The notes under the pieces are model-generated. The model was not told where the DNA came from, did not search any database, and saw only the letters and a program-made list of their open reading frames with translations. Source: Zhengella mangrovi (GTDB lineage: Bacteria > Pseudomonadota > Alphaproteobacteria > Rhizobiales > Rhizobiaceae). From it: a stretch of DNA of 64,000 bases. The position numbers were made by a program, and so were the translations under genes. The stretch covers positions 62,001 to 126,000 of the forward strand of contig NZ_PDVP01000008.1 in the NCBI RefSeq assembly GCF_002727065.1, in the 5' to 3' direction. Positions 8,776-17,368 of this stretch are shown in pieces (the stretch's first letter is position 1; each line of letters starts with the position of its first letter).

Positions 8776-9605
8776 CCCTCGACGCACGTCACCAGGCGTT
8801 TTTCGACCTGCACCAGTCCGGCTGTTTCGTCATTCCGAATCCCTGGGATATCGGTTCGGCGCGGATGATGGCGGCGGCCGGCGCCAGGGCGCTCGCCACG
8901 ACGTCGGCAGGCTATGCCTTCACGCTCGGCCGTCCGGACATGGGCCGGGTCACGCGCGACGAGATGCTGGCCCACGCGCAGGCCATCGTCGGGGCAACGG
9001 CCCTGCCGGTTTCCGGCGACCTGGAAAACGGGTTCGATGACGACCCGGACGGTGTCGCGGAAACGATCCGCCTGGCGGCCGAGGCCGGGCTCTCCGGCTG
9101 TTCCATCGAGGATACCCGCATGGTCGAGGGGCACCCGGCCTACGATTTCGAGCTGGCGGTCGAGCGCATCAGGGCGGCTGCGTCAGCGGCCAGGGCGCTC
9201 GGGCGGCCCTTCGTCCTTTGCGCGCGGGCAGACGGCGTGATGAACGGAGCCTATGATCTTGGTGAGGCCCTGCGGCGGATCCGCGCCTTCGAGGCGGCCG
9301 GTGCCGACCTGCTCTACGTCCCGGTTCCGCCGGGCGTGGACGAATTGCGGCAGGTGGTGGCCGCCGTGCGCACCCCGGTCAACGCGCTTGCCGCGGGCCC
9401 CTTGCGCGACATCCGGGTGGCCGACTTCGCAGCGCTCGGCGTGCGGCGGATCTCGCTCGGCTCGACGCTGGCGCGGGCCGCCCAGACGGTGATTCGCGAC
9501 CGCATGGCCGAGATCCTGGGCGAGGGCGATTTTTCCGGCCTCAAGAGCGCTGCGCCGGGCGGCGAGATCGACGCCATGCTGGCGAAGGGCGCCGACAAGG
9601 CCTGA
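8772..9605 (+). CDS. Isocitrate lyase/PEP mutase superfamily protein
   Basis: A 277-residue TIM-barrel enzyme. IPNPWDIGSARM, SGDLENGFDDDPDGVAETI, GCSIEDTRMV and FVLCARADG are the usual Mg-binding and barrel motifs of the PEP mutase/ICL superfamily. The KKCGH catalytic loop of true isocitrate lyase is missing, so it is not AceA; carboxyphosphonoenolpyruvate mutase, oxaloacetate decarboxylase or methylisocitrate lyase-like activities are possible. It starts inside the stop of the upstream aminotransferase (ATGA) and ends three bases before the convergent hydrolase gene. Confidence 0.87.
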   Translation: MTLDARHQAFFDLHQSGCFVIPNPWDIGSARMMAAAGARALATTSAGYAFTLGRPDMGRVTRDEMLAHAQAIVGATALPVSGDLENGFDDDPDGVAETIRLAAEAGLSGCSIEDTRMVEGHPAYDFELAVERIRAAASAARALGRPFVLCARADGVMNGAYDLGEALRRIRAFEAAGADLLYVPVPPGVDELRQVVAAVRTPVNALAAGPLRDIRVADFAALGVRRISLGSTLARAAQTVIRDRMAEILGEGDFSGLKSAAPGGEIDAMLAKGADKA

Positions 9606-9608
9606 CCG

Positions 9609-10427
9609 TCACGGCGCAAGCCTTGTAGCCAGTTCGCTGTCCGGATCGGCGAGCGCATCGATGACGTTGAAGTGATGTTCGTCCGGCGTGGTGATGCACT
9701 CGGTGTCGGCGCCAAGACCCGTCCAGACGTTGGCCAGCAGCGCGTTCTGGCGGATGAACTCCGGCCGCTCGGCCCCGCCGGCCCAGCAGGTCAGTTCCAC
9801 CCCGTTGACCGGTTCCAGCAAGGCAGGACTTTCGTCCCGCGCCTCCTCGAGGTCGAGATGCAGCAGCTCGTTGAGCTTCGTTGCCATCAGCGGGCGCAGG
9901 TCATGGACACCGGAAATGGAAATGACGTGGTCGATCCGGTCCAGGATGTCCGGCGCCAGCGGCGTGTCGCTGCAGACCATGCGCGAAACGAGGTGACCGC
10001 CGGCGGAGTGGCCGGAGAGACGGACCGGTCCGTCAACCTGCTTCGCCACCTCGGTGATCGCGGCGCCGACCTGGCGGGTGATATGGCTGATGCGCGCCTG
10101 CGGTGCCAGCGTGTAGCTGGGCATGGCGACAGCCCAACCGCGGGCCAGCGCACCGGCGGAGAAATGCGACCACATCGACTTGTCGAAGGCCCGCCAGTAG
10201 CCGCCGTGGACGAAGACCGCGAGGCCCTTCGGCGTGCCCTCGGGCATGAAAAGGTCAAGGCGTTCGCGGACTTCCGAACCGTAGGCGATGTCGAGCCGGG
10301 CGCGGCCCGACGCGGAAAGACCTTCCCTGAAGGCCGCCGCCTGCTCCCCCCAGCGTGGCGGGTAGGACGCGGCCTCCCGAATATGGCCGAAATTGTCGTA
10401 GGCATCGTCCCAGTCGGTCACGGGCAT
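9609..10427 (-). CDS. Alpha/beta hydrolase, arylformamidase (KynB/AFMID)-like
   Basis: A 272-residue serine hydrolase. HGGYW at 74-78 is the oxyanion-hole motif typical of animal-type kynurenine formamidases and related carboxylesterases, and GHSAG at 139-143 holds the nucleophile S141. The histidine of the triad is likely in DEHHFNVIDAL near the C-terminus. The start at 10427 follows a strong GGAGG site. Substrates may be N-formyl amides or esters. It is divergent from the small Lrp-domain gene, with a 14-bp perfect palindrome between them. True formylkynurenine activity is only a possibility. Confidence 0.83.
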   Translation of the reverse strand: MPVTDWDDAYDNFGHIREAASYPPRWGEQAAAFREGLSASGRARLDIAYGSEVRERLDLFMPEGTPKGLAVFVHGGYWRAFDKSMWSHFSAGALARGWAVAMPSYTLAPQARISHITRQVGAAITEVAKQVDGPVRLSGHSAGGHLVSRMVCSDTPLAPDILDRIDHVISISGVHDLRPLMATKLNELLHLDLEEARDESPALLEPVNGVELTCWAGGAERPEFIRQNALLANVWTGLGADTECITTPDEHHFNVIDALADPDSELATRLAP

Positions 10428-10513
10428 GGCGCTCCTCCGTTTTCGCGGGCGCAAGACTAGGCGCGAACGCACGCGACGGGAAGGCGGATGACGCGGATTT
10501 ACCTTTCTTCGAT

Positions 10514-10527
10514 TGACCGGCCGGTCA
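10514..10527. promoter_or_regulatory. Perfect 14-bp palindrome (TGACCGGCCGGTCA) between divergent genes
   Basis: Sits in the 194-base gap between the formamidase-like gene (minus) and the Lrp-domain/LIV transporter genes (plus). The GACCGG-CCGGTC layout resembles operators bound by TetR-family dimers. No TetR gene is present in the window. Observed directly; the regulator is inferred. Confidence 0.5.
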
Positions 10528-10621
10528 GGCTTGCCAAACCAGCGCTGATGTTTAACGTGTGGCGACAGGACGCGATTGCCGCAGGCGGTCATGTTCATGC
10601 CCAGGGAGGACAGGTGAGACC

Positions 10622-10858
10622 ATGAAATGCGTGTTCGTGCAGCTCAGATGCGTGCCGGGCAAGACCTACGAGGTGGCCGACGAGATCTACAAGCGCGAGA
10701 TCGCCTCGGAGCTGTTCTCCACGTCGGGCGATTTCGACCTGCTGATGAAGCTCTACGTCGACGACGGGGTCGATATCGGCAAGTACATCAATGACAATAT
10801 TCTCGACATCGCGGGCATTTCACGCTCGCTGACAACGCTGACCTTCAAGGCGTTCTGA
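10622..10858 (+). CDS. Lrp/AsnC ligand-binding (RAM) domain protein without DNA-binding domain
   Basis: A 78-residue protein made only of the alpha-beta sandwich effector domain of Lrp/AsnC regulators (MKCVFVQLRCVPGKTYEVAD..., SGDFDLLMKLYVDDG, and a closing GISRSLTTLTFKAF strand). No helix-turn-helix precedes it: the ATG at 10622 is preceded by an AGGACAGGTGAG ribosome region and upstream codons are not Lrp-like. Stand-alone RAM domains oligomerise and bind amino acids or related ligands, and may modulate a full-length Lrp. It lies 37 bases before the LIV-type binding protein gene, so it may sense the transported solute. Confidence 0.85.
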   Translation: MKCVFVQLRCVPGKTYEVADEIYKREIASELFSTSGDFDLLMKLYVDDGVDIGKYINDNILDIAGISRSLTTLTFKAF

Positions 10859-10895
10859 AAACCGGTTCGAGACAATCCAAGGGGAGGAGACCCAC

Positions 10896-12035
10896 ATGAA
10901 GAAGACGACAAAGGTGCTTGCGGCCCTGGCGGGCCTGCTGATGGCCACTGCCGTGCAGGCGGACCCGCTCAAGGTCGGCATGATCACGACGCTTTCGGGC
11001 GGCGGCGCCGGTCTCGGCATCGACGTTCGCGACGGGTTCATGCTCGCCGTCAAGCAGTCCGGCGACAAGGAAGTCGAGGTCGTGGTCGAAGATGACCAGC
11101 GCAAGCCCGACGTCGCGGTGCAACTGGCGGACAAGCTGGTGCAGTCGGACAAGGTCGACGTGCTGACCGGCATCATATGGTCCAACCTCGCCATGGCCGT
11201 GGTGCCGGCGGTGACCGCGCAGGGCAAGTTCTACCTGTCGCCGAATGCCGGCCCGTCGCAGCTCGCCGGCAAGGGCTGCAACAAGAACTATTTCAACGTC
11301 TCCTGGCAGAACGACGCCTTCAACGAGGCGGCCGGTGCCTGGGCCAGCGAAAACGGCATCAAGAAGGTCTTCCTGATGGCGCCGAACTACCCGGCCGGCA
11401 AGGACATGATCACGGGCTTCAAGCGCTTCTACAAGGGCGACGTGAGCGCCGAGGTGTTCACCAAGCTCGGCCAGACCGACTATGCCGCCGAGATCGCGCA
11501 GATCAAGGCGTCGGACGCGGACGTGGTCTACTTCTTCCTGCCGGGCGGCATGGGCATTTCCTTCATCAAGCAGTACTCCGGTTCCGGTGCCGACAAGCCG
11601 CTGATGGGGCCGGCCTTCAGTTTCGACCAGGGCATCCTGGGCGCGGTCGGCGAGGCGGCGCTTGGCGTCAAGAACACGTCGCACTGGTCGAAGGACCTCG
11701 ACAACGCCGCCAACAAGGCCTTCGTGGAGTCCTTCCAGAAGGAATACGGCCGTCTGCCGTCGCTCTATGCCAGCCAGGGCTATGACACCGCGCAACTGCT
11801 GCTGTCGGCCAAGGCCAAGGCCTCGGTGAGCGATGCCGATGCGTTCCGCACGGCGCTGGAAGCGGCGGACTTCGCCTCGACGCGCGGCGACTTCAAGTTC
11901 GCGCCCAACCATCACCCGATCCAGACCATCTACATGCGCGAGGTGGTCAAGGAGGGCGACGTGGTGACCAACAAGGTCATCGGCGTGGCGATGAAGGACC
12001 ACAAGGACCCGTACGGGGCCGAGTGCAAGATGTGA
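10896..12035 (+). CDS. LIV-type ABC transporter substrate-binding protein
   Basis: A 379-residue periplasmic binding protein of the Leu/Ile/Val (Peripla_BP_6) family. A signal peptide ends near MATAVQA (residue 23). LKVGMITTLSGGGAGLGIDVRDGF is the family's N-terminal strand, and DVLTGIIWSNLAMAV the ligand-cleft region. It is the first gene of a five-gene importer (10896-15428) that faces the purine-degradation operon, so a purine, ureide or related nitrogen compound is a plausible ligand rather than a branched-chain amino acid; this is inference from position. A strong hairpin separates it from the permease genes. Confidence 0.9.
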   Translation: MKKTTKVLAALAGLLMATAVQADPLKVGMITTLSGGGAGLGIDVRDGFMLAVKQSGDKEVEVVVEDDQRKPDVAVQLADKLVQSDKVDVLTGIIWSNLAMAVVPAVTAQGKFYLSPNAGPSQLAGKGCNKNYFNVSWQNDAFNEAAGAWASENGIKKVFLMAPNYPAGKDMITGFKRFYKGDVSAEVFTKLGQTDYAAEIAQIKASDADVVYFFLPGGMGISFIKQYSGSGADKPLMGPAFSFDQGILGAVGEAALGVKNTSHWSKDLDNAANKAFVESFQKEYGRLPSLYASQGYDTAQLLLSAKAKASVSDADAFRTALEAADFASTRGDFKFAPNHHPIQTIYMREVVKEGDVVTNKVIGVAMKDHKDPYGAECKM

Positions 12036-12041
12036 TTGACG

Positions 12042-12073
12042 GCCGGCGGGCGGCATTTCGGCTGCCCGCCGGC
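12042..12073 (+). promoter_or_regulatory. Hairpin between binding-protein and permease genes
   Basis: GCCGGCGGGC (12042-12051) pairs perfectly with 12064-12073; a pyrimidine-rich tract (TCTCTTCTTCC) follows. It may act as a partial terminator or a 3' stabiliser, giving more binding protein than permease. Confidence 0.6.
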
Positions 12074-12096
12074 TCTCTTCTTCCGGAGCCGGTCCG

Positions 12097-13017
12097 CTGA
12101 CATTCCCGCTCTTTCTCGAACAGGTTCTGAACGGCCTGCAACTCGGCATGATGCTGTTCCTGATGGCGGCCGGGCTGACGCTGGTCTTTGGCGTCATGGG
12201 GCTGATCAACCTGGCGCACGGCTCGCTCTACATGGTGGGTGCCTTCGCCTGCGCCGGCGTTGCCGCGGCGACGGGCTCGTTCTGGCTCGGGCTGGTGGCC
12301 AGCCTGGCCGCGGCCGCGGCGGCGGGCGCACTGGTCGAGGTCACCGTGCTGCGGCGGCTCTATGACCGCGATCACCTCGACCAGGTGCTGGCGACCTTCG
12401 CGCTGATCCTGATCTTCTCGGAGGGGACGCGCTGGCTGTTCGGCTCGTTCCCGCTCTACCTCGACATTCCCAAGGCGCTATCGGGTTCCGTGTCGCTGCC
12501 CGGCGGCATCACCTACCCGCTCTACCGGATGGCGATCATCGTGGCCGGGCTGGCGGTGGCCGTCGGCCTGTTCGGACTGGTGTCGAAAACCCGGCTCGGC
12601 ATGCGCATCCGTGCCGGCGACGCCGACCGCGAGATGATCGCGGCGCTCGGTGTCGACATCGACCGGCTCTACACCATCGTCTTCATGCTCGGGGCGGCGC
12701 TGGCCGGTTTCGCCGGCGCGCTGGTCGGCGCCATCCAGTCGGTGCAGGTCGGCATGGGCGAACCGGTGCTGATCCTGGCCTTCGTCGTCATCGTCATCGG
12801 CGGCATCGGATCGATCAAGGGCGCGCTGGTGGGCGCGCTGCTCGTGGGCATCACCGACACGCTCGGCCGGTTCCTCATGCCCTGGGCGCTCGGCTTCGTC
12901 ATGGACGCCTCCAGCGCCGGGGCGATCGGGTCGGCCATCGCCTCCATGCTGATCTACATGCTGATGGCGGTGGTGCTGGCGCTGCGGCCGGGCGGCCTGT
13001 TCGGGAGTGCGGCCTGA
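12097..13017 (+). CDS. LIV-type ABC transporter permease (LivH-like)
   Basis: An inner-membrane permease of the branched-chain amino acid type with about eight helices; GVMGLINLAHGSLYMVGAF and the EAA-like segment AALGVDIDRLYTIVFMLGAALAGFAGAL are family signatures. The first in-frame ATG (12148) would cut off the start of helix 1. The codons from 12097 (CTG ACA TTC CCG...) encode LTFPLFLEQVLNGLQLGM, the expected LivH N-terminus, and a GGAG element lies eight bases before that CTG. I therefore place the start at a CTG codon; ATG 12148 is the conservative alternative. It shares ATGA-type overlap with the next permease. Confidence 0.85.
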   Translation: MTFPLFLEQVLNGLQLGMMLFLMAAGLTLVFGVMGLINLAHGSLYMVGAFACAGVAAATGSFWLGLVASLAAAAAAGALVEVTVLRRLYDRDHLDQVLATFALILIFSEGTRWLFGSFPLYLDIPKALSGSVSLPGGITYPLYRMAIIVAGLAVAVGLFGLVSKTRLGMRIRAGDADREMIAALGVDIDRLYTIVFMLGAALAGFAGALVGAIQSVQVGMGEPVLILAFVVIVIGGIGSIKGALVGALLVGITDTLGRFLMPWALGFVMDASSAGAIGSAIASMLIYMLMAVVLALRPGGLFGSAA

Positions 13018-13997
13018 TGCGTGCCGAAACCCTGTTCAACCTCGTTCTGGTCGGCGGCCTGCTGGCCGTCGCGCTGATCGCCTTCGGCCTGGAAGAGACC
13101 TTCACCATCACGCTCGTCACCAAGGTCGCGATCTTCGCCATCGCCGGCATCGGGCTCAATCTCGCGCTCGGCCAGGGCGGGCTGGTCTCGTTCGGCCATG
13201 CGGCCTTCTTCGGGCTGGGCGGCTACGCGGTCGGGATCCTGTCGAGCCATGCGCAGAACTACGAGCCGCTGATGGAATGGCCCTTCCTCGTCGAGGGGAC
13301 GACCTTCATGCCGGTGCTCTGGCTCGTCGCCGTGCTCGTTTCCGGCATCGCGGCGCTGGCGATCGGTGCCATCAGCCTGAGGACGGCCGGCGTCTACTTC
13401 ATCATGATCACGCTCGCCTTCGCGCAGATGATCTATTATTTCGCCATCTCCTGGCCGGCCTATGGCGGCGAGGACGGTCTTTCGATCTACGTGCGCAACG
13501 GGTTTCCCGGTCTCAACACGCTGGATCCGCTCAGCTTCTTCCTGCTGGTCTTCGCCGTTCTCTTGCTGGTGGTTTTCCTGGCGGCCCGGCTGCAGGCCTC
13601 GCGCTTCGGCATGACGCTGGAAGCTGCGCGGCAGAACGCGCTTCGTGTCACGTCGGCCGGCATCTCGCCCTATCGCGTGCGCCTTGTCGCCTTCGTCATC
13701 TCGGCCATGATCACCGGGCTCGCCGGGGCGCTCTACGCCGATCTCAACCGTTTCGTCAGCCCGGCCATGCTGTCGTGGCAGACCTCGGGCGAGATCATGG
13801 TGTTCGTGATTCTCGGCGGTGTCGGCCGCCTGGCCGGGCCGATTGCCGGTGCCGCGCTGTTCGTGATGCTGGAGCACTTCCTCGGCGGCCTGGCGGAGCA
13901 CTGGCAGTTCTTCCTCGGCCTTGCGCTTCTCGGCGTGGTGCTGTTTGCCCGCGGCGGGCTGGCCGGTTTCGTGCTGAAGGAGCGTGGCCGTGGCTGA
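13017..13997 (+). CDS. LIV-type ABC transporter permease (LivM-like)
   Basis: A 326-residue permease with about nine hydrophobic helices. IAGIGLNLALGQGGLVSFGHAAFFGLGGY is the LivM signature near residues 40-70 (region only), and ALRVTSAGISPYRVRLVAFVISAMITGLAGALYA carries the ATPase-contact loop. It overlaps the LivH-like gene by one base and the following ATPase gene by 14 bases, so the complex is translated as a unit. Partner of the binding protein at 10896. Confidence 0.92.
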   Translation: MRAETLFNLVLVGGLLAVALIAFGLEETFTITLVTKVAIFAIAGIGLNLALGQGGLVSFGHAAFFGLGGYAVGILSSHAQNYEPLMEWPFLVEGTTFMPVLWLVAVLVSGIAALAIGAISLRTAGVYFIMITLAFAQMIYYFAISWPAYGGEDGLSIYVRNGFPGLNTLDPLSFFLLVFAVLLLVVFLAARLQASRFGMTLEAARQNALRVTSAGISPYRVRLVAFVISAMITGLAGALYADLNRFVSPAMLSWQTSGEIMVFVILGGVGRLAGPIAGAALFVMLEHFLGGLAEHWQFFLGLALLGVVLFARGGLAGFVLKERGRG

Positions 13998-14742
13998 TCC
14001 CGTGCTCGACCTGAGGCAGGTGACCAAGAGCTTCGGCGCGCTGGTGGCCAGCGACCACGTGGACCTCGACCTGATGCCTGGCGAGATCCACGCGCTGATC
14101 GGGCCGAACGGCGCGGGAAAGTCGACGCTGATCAAGCAGATCGCCGGGGAGCTCCGGCCGAGTTCCGGCACCATCCGGTTCAACGGCGAGGACATCACGG
14201 CGGCCCCGCCGGCGCGGCGCGCGACGATGGGACTGGCGCGCACGTTCCAGGTCTCGGCGCTGGCGCCGGAATTTTCCGCACTGGCCAACGTGATGGTGGC
14301 GGTGGCGCCGCGGGCCGGCGGGGTGTTCCGGTTCTTTGGCCGTGCCCTTAGCGACCGGGCGCTGACGGAACCGGCCATGGCGGCGCTGCAGCGGGTCGGG
14401 CTGGAAAACCGGGCCGAAGTGCCGGTGTCGGAGCTTTCCCACGGCGAGCGCCGGCAGCTCGAGATCGCCATCGCGCTGGCGATGAAACCAAAGGTTTTCC
14501 TGATGGACGAGCCGATGGCCGGCATGGGGCCGGACGGATCGCAGCGGCTGACCCGGCTGCTGGCGGACATGAAGGCCGAAGCGCCGATCCTGCTGGTGGA
14601 GCATGACATGGACGCGGTTTTCGCGCTGGCCAACCGGATCTCGGTGATGGTCTACGGCCGCGTCGTCGCGACCGGCACGGCGGACGACATCCGCGCCAAT
14701 CCGCTGGTCCGCGAGGCCTATCTCGGCGGAGACGACGCATGA
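13984..14742 (+). CDS. LIV-type ABC transporter ATP-binding protein (LivG-like)
   Basis: A 252-residue ABC ATPase with Walker A GPNGAGKST near residue 40, signature LSHGERRQLEIA (SHGE in place of SGGQ), Walker B VFLMDEP and the H-loop LVEHDMD. The start is GTG at 13984 (or GTG at 13990), inside the LivM-like gene. It energises the LivH/LivM-like pore together with the LivF-like ATPase, which overlaps its stop by four bases. Confidence 0.92.
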   Translation: MAVADPVLDLRQVTKSFGALVASDHVDLDLMPGEIHALIGPNGAGKSTLIKQIAGELRPSSGTIRFNGEDITAAPPARRATMGLARTFQVSALAPEFSALANVMVAVAPRAGGVFRFFGRALSDRALTEPAMAALQRVGLENRAEVPVSELSHGERRQLEIAIALAMKPKVFLMDEPMAGMGPDGSQRLTRLLADMKAEAPILLVEHDMDAVFALANRISVMVYGRVVATGTADDIRANPLVREAYLGGDDA

Positions 14743-15428
14743 GCGCGCTGCTGGACGTCGAGGCCATCGAGGTCAGTTACGGCGCGGCACAGGCGCTGTT
14801 CGGCGTCAGCCTTGCCGTGGGCGAGGGCGAGGCCGTGGCGCTGATGGGCCGCAACGGCATGGGCAAGACCACGACCATTCGCACCATCTGCCGGCTGATG
14901 CGCCATCACGGCGGGCACGTGCGGTTCGCCGGGCAGGACATCGGTGCGCAGGCGCCCTTCCGCGTGGCGCGGATGGGCATCGGGCTGGTGCCGGAAGGCC
15001 GGCGCTGTTTCGGACCGCTCACCGTGCGGGAAAACCTCGTGGCTGCCGCCAGGCCGGGCGAATGGACGCTGGACCGTGTCCACAAGCTTTTCCCGCGGTT
15101 GCACGAACGCCATGGCCAGGCCGCGGCGACGCTTTCGGGCGGCGAACAACAGATGCTGGCCATCGGGCGGGCGCTGATGACCAACCCGCGCCTGCTGGTG
15201 CTGGACGAGGCGACCGAGGGTCTTGCGCCGGTCGTGCGCCAGGAAATCTGGGCCGCCATTTCCGCGCTGAAGGCGACCGGGCTGTCGATCCTGGTGGTCG
15301 ACAAGTCGCTGAAAGAGCTGAAGGGGTTTGCCGACCGCTGCGTCGTGCTGGAGAAGGGCGAGAGCGTGTGGCAGGGCGCGCCCGGCGACCTGACCGACGA
15401 GATCGCCACGCGCTACCTCGGCGTCTGA
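14739..15428 (+). CDS. LIV-type ABC transporter ATP-binding protein (LivF-like)
   Basis: A 229-residue ABC ATPase: Walker A GRNGMGKTT, signature LSGGEQQMLAIGRAL, Walker B LLVLDEATEGLAP. The H-loop position reads VVDKSLKEL where most family members have VEQN or a histidine-type switch, a substitution also seen in other LivF-like proteins. Last gene of the importer; its stop lies three bases from the convergent deaminase stop, with no visible terminator between them. Confidence 0.92.
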   Translation: MSALLDVEAIEVSYGAAQALFGVSLAVGEGEAVALMGRNGMGKTTTIRTICRLMRHHGGHVRFAGQDIGAQAPFRVARMGIGLVPEGRRCFGPLTVRENLVAAARPGEWTLDRVHKLFPRLHERHGQAAATLSGGEQQMLAIGRALMTNPRLLVLDEATEGLAPVVRQEIWAAISALKATGLSILVVDKSLKELKGFADRCVVLEKGESVWQGAPGDLTDEIATRYLGV

Positions 15429-15431
15429 GCC

Positions 15432-16025
15432 TCAGTTCAACGGAATGGCATTGCCGTCCTTGGTCGCCTGGTAGGCTGCCGACAGGTCGTCGTATTTCGC
15501 CTTGATGCGCGCGATGCGGGCAAGGGCCTCCGACCGGTCCGGCTCGGGCAGTTCATTGGCGCGGGCCGGAATGGACCAGCTCTTCCAGAAGGCGTTCTCG
15601 GCGTTGTAGCCGCCCGGATCCAGCGTGAAGACTTCCTTGAGGATCTTCAGGTCATGCGGGATGGCAAAGGCGTCGCGACTGTCCTCGTGGCTGAACAGGT
15701 AGGCGAAGTTGTCGAACCCGGTCCACGTGATGGCGGACAGGCAGAGCGAGCAGGGCTCGTGGGTCGACAGGAACAGGCAGTCTGCCGGGTCGGGCCGCGT
15801 GCCGGCGGGCATTTCATAGAGGCGCTTGAGCGTGTGCACCTCGCCATGCCAGAGCGGATTTTCCAGCTCGTTGTTGGTTTCGGCGAGGACGAGGGACAAA
15901 TCGTCCTTGCGCAGGATGGCCGCGCCGAAAAGCTTGTTGCCCTTGGCCACGCCCTTCTCGGTGAGCGGGATGATGTCGTGCTCGATGACATCGAGCATGC
16001 GGTTGATCAGAGGGGCATCGGTCAC
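15432..16025 (-). CDS. Nucleoside/nucleobase deaminase, CDA fold
   Basis: A 197-residue zinc-dependent deaminase of the cytidine deaminase-like superfamily. The catalytic motif reads HGE at 60-62 and the zinc cysteines are C92 and C95 in PCSLC. The C-terminal extension with ENAFWKSWSIP is unusual compared with the roughly 150-residue guanine and tRNA adenosine deaminases. It ends the puuE-allE-allA operon (three bases after allA), so guanine, adenine or another purine is the likely substrate. A separate amidohydrolase-type guanine deaminase lies at 30138. Confidence 0.85.
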   Translation of the reverse strand: MTDAPLINRMLDVIEHDIIPLTEKGVAKGNKLFGAAILRKDDLSLVLAETNNELENPLWHGEVHTLKRLYEMPAGTRPDPADCLFLSTHEPCSLCLSAITWTGFDNFAYLFSHEDSRDAFAIPHDLKILKEVFTLDPGGYNAENAFWKSWSIPARANELPEPDRSEALARIARIKAKYDDLSAAYQATKDGNAIPLN

Positions 16026-16028
16026 GGG

Positions 16029-16532
16029 TCAGTTTCCTTCCGGCAGGCGGATTTCCCAGGGGTCGGCGAAGGTGAATTCCTCCAGGTTCGATCCGTCGCC
16101 GCCACGGTCGACGACGAGGAAATCCTGCGGCTCGCCCAGCGGCGTCAGAACGGCATGCCAGGTGTTTCGCGCATAGTTGACGCCCTGGCCAGGCGCGGTG
16201 ATGAAGGCTTCGGGTGTGCCAGGCCCTTCCTCCGTGTCCGGGCAGACGACCACCAGAAAGGGACGCGGCGACAAAGGCATGAACGCCTGGCTGCCGAAGG
16301 GGTGGCGCTCGACGAGGGTCAGGCGAAGCGGCATGGCATAGGGCGTGCCGCGGAAGATGTTGATCAGGACGCGACCGTTCGGGCCGGCGGCTTCCACCCT
16401 GGCCAGATCGTGAAACCGCTCGCAATTGCCGTTGTTGATCGGAAAGTGGTTGGCGCCGCGGGTTTCAATGACATCGCCAAAGCCTGCGAAGGCCTCGCGC
16501 GTCAGCGGGCGGGCGGTGACTGTGCGGCTCAT
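16029..16532 (-). CDS. allA: Ureidoglycolate lyase
   Basis: A 167-residue cupin-fold enzyme that splits (S)-ureidoglycolate into glyoxylate and urea, the last step of the ureide route. [17 protein letters not shown], the [11 protein letters not shown] strand and the [15 protein letters not shown] segment are family hallmarks. The ATG at 16532 lies inside the stop of allE (four-base overlap), so they are translationally coupled. The expected substrate comes from the neighbouring ureidoglycine aminohydrolase. Confidence 0.92.
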   Translation of the reverse strand: MSRTVTARPLTREAFAGFGDVIETRGANHFPINNGNCERFHDLARVEAAGPNGRVLINIFRGTPYAMPLRLTLVERHPFGSQAFMPLSPRPFLVVVCPDTEEGPGTPEAFITAPGQGVNYARNTWHAVLTPLGEPQDFLVVDRGGDGSNLEEFTFADPWEIRLPEGN

Positions 16533-17368
16533 GGGAAGCGCGTCAGCGGCATGTGCCGGTTGACGTCCTTGTAGAGCAGGTAGCGGAAGGGTCCCGGACC
16601 CCCGGCATAGCAGGCCTGCGGGCAGAAGGCGCGCAGCCACATGAAGTCGCCGGCCTCGACCTCGACCCAGTCGCGGTTGAGCTTGTAGACGCCCTTGCCT
16701 TCCAGCACGTAGAGGCCATGCTCCATGACGTGCGTTTCCTCGAAGGGAATGGTGCCGCCGGGTTGCAGGGTGACGATGGTGACATGCATGTCGTGGCGCA
16801 GGTCGGCGGGATCGACGAAACGCGTCGTGGCCCAGCGGCCCCCGGTGTCGGGCATCGGCGAAGGCGCGATGTCGCGTTCGTTGAGGAAGAGCGGGTCGGG
16901 TGCCTGAAGCCCCTCGACCGGCTGCCAGGCCTTGCGGATCCAGTGGAAGCGGGCGTGCTCGTCGCCCGCGTTGCGCAAGGTCCAGCCGCAGGCCGGAGGC
17001 AGGTAGGCATAGCCGCCGGGTGTCAGGCGACGGTCCGTGCCACCGAGCGTGACGGTGACCTCGCCTTCCATGACAAAGAGCACGCCTTCGGCGCGTGCAT
17101 CCTCTTCCGGACGGTCGCTGCCGCCGCCGGGTGCGACTTCCATGATGTATTGCGAGAAGGTCTCTGCGAAGCCAGACAACGGACGGGCGATCACCCAGAG
17201 CCGTGTCCCGTCCCAATGCGGCAGGAAACTCGTGACGATATCGCTGAGCACGCCAGCGGGGAGCACGGCATAAGCCTCGGTGAAGACGGCGCGGCCGGTC
17301 ATCAGCTGCGTCTGGGCCGGAAGGCCGCCATGCGGGGCGTGATAGAGAGGTCTGGTCATCGCGGTCAC
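16529..17368 (-). CDS. allE: (S)-ureidoglycine aminohydrolase
   Basis: A 279-residue bicupin that removes ammonia from ureidoglycine to give (S)-ureidoglycolate. The manganese ligands are all visible and keep the spacing known from the plant enzyme: E211, H213, H217 (in [18 protein letters not shown]) and Q251 (in CPQACYAGG). The N-terminal cupin (about 45-130) is the non-catalytic half. The start at 17368 overlaps the puuE-uraD stop by four bases; Met4 at 17359 is an alternative start. Often named YlbA in older annotation. Confidence 0.93.
   Translation of the reverse strand: MTAMTRPLYHAPHGGLPAQTQLMTGRAVFTEAYAVLPAGVLSDIVTSFLPHWDGTRLWVIARPLSGFAETFSQYIMEVAPGGGSDRPEEDARAEGVLFVMEGEVTVTLGGTDRRLTPGGYAYLPPACGWTLRNAGDEHARFHWIRKAWQPVEGLQAPDPLFLNERDIAPSPMPDTGGRWATTRFVDPADLRHDMHVTIVTLQPGGTIPFEETHVMEHGLYVLEGKGVYKLNRDWVEVEAGDFMWLRAFCPQACYAGGPGPFRYLLYKDVNRHMPLTRFP

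Noticed and set aside
12954-14633. Minus-strand frame across the LIV permease and ATPase genes
   Set aside because: Antisense of three well-supported ABC transporter genes, no domains.
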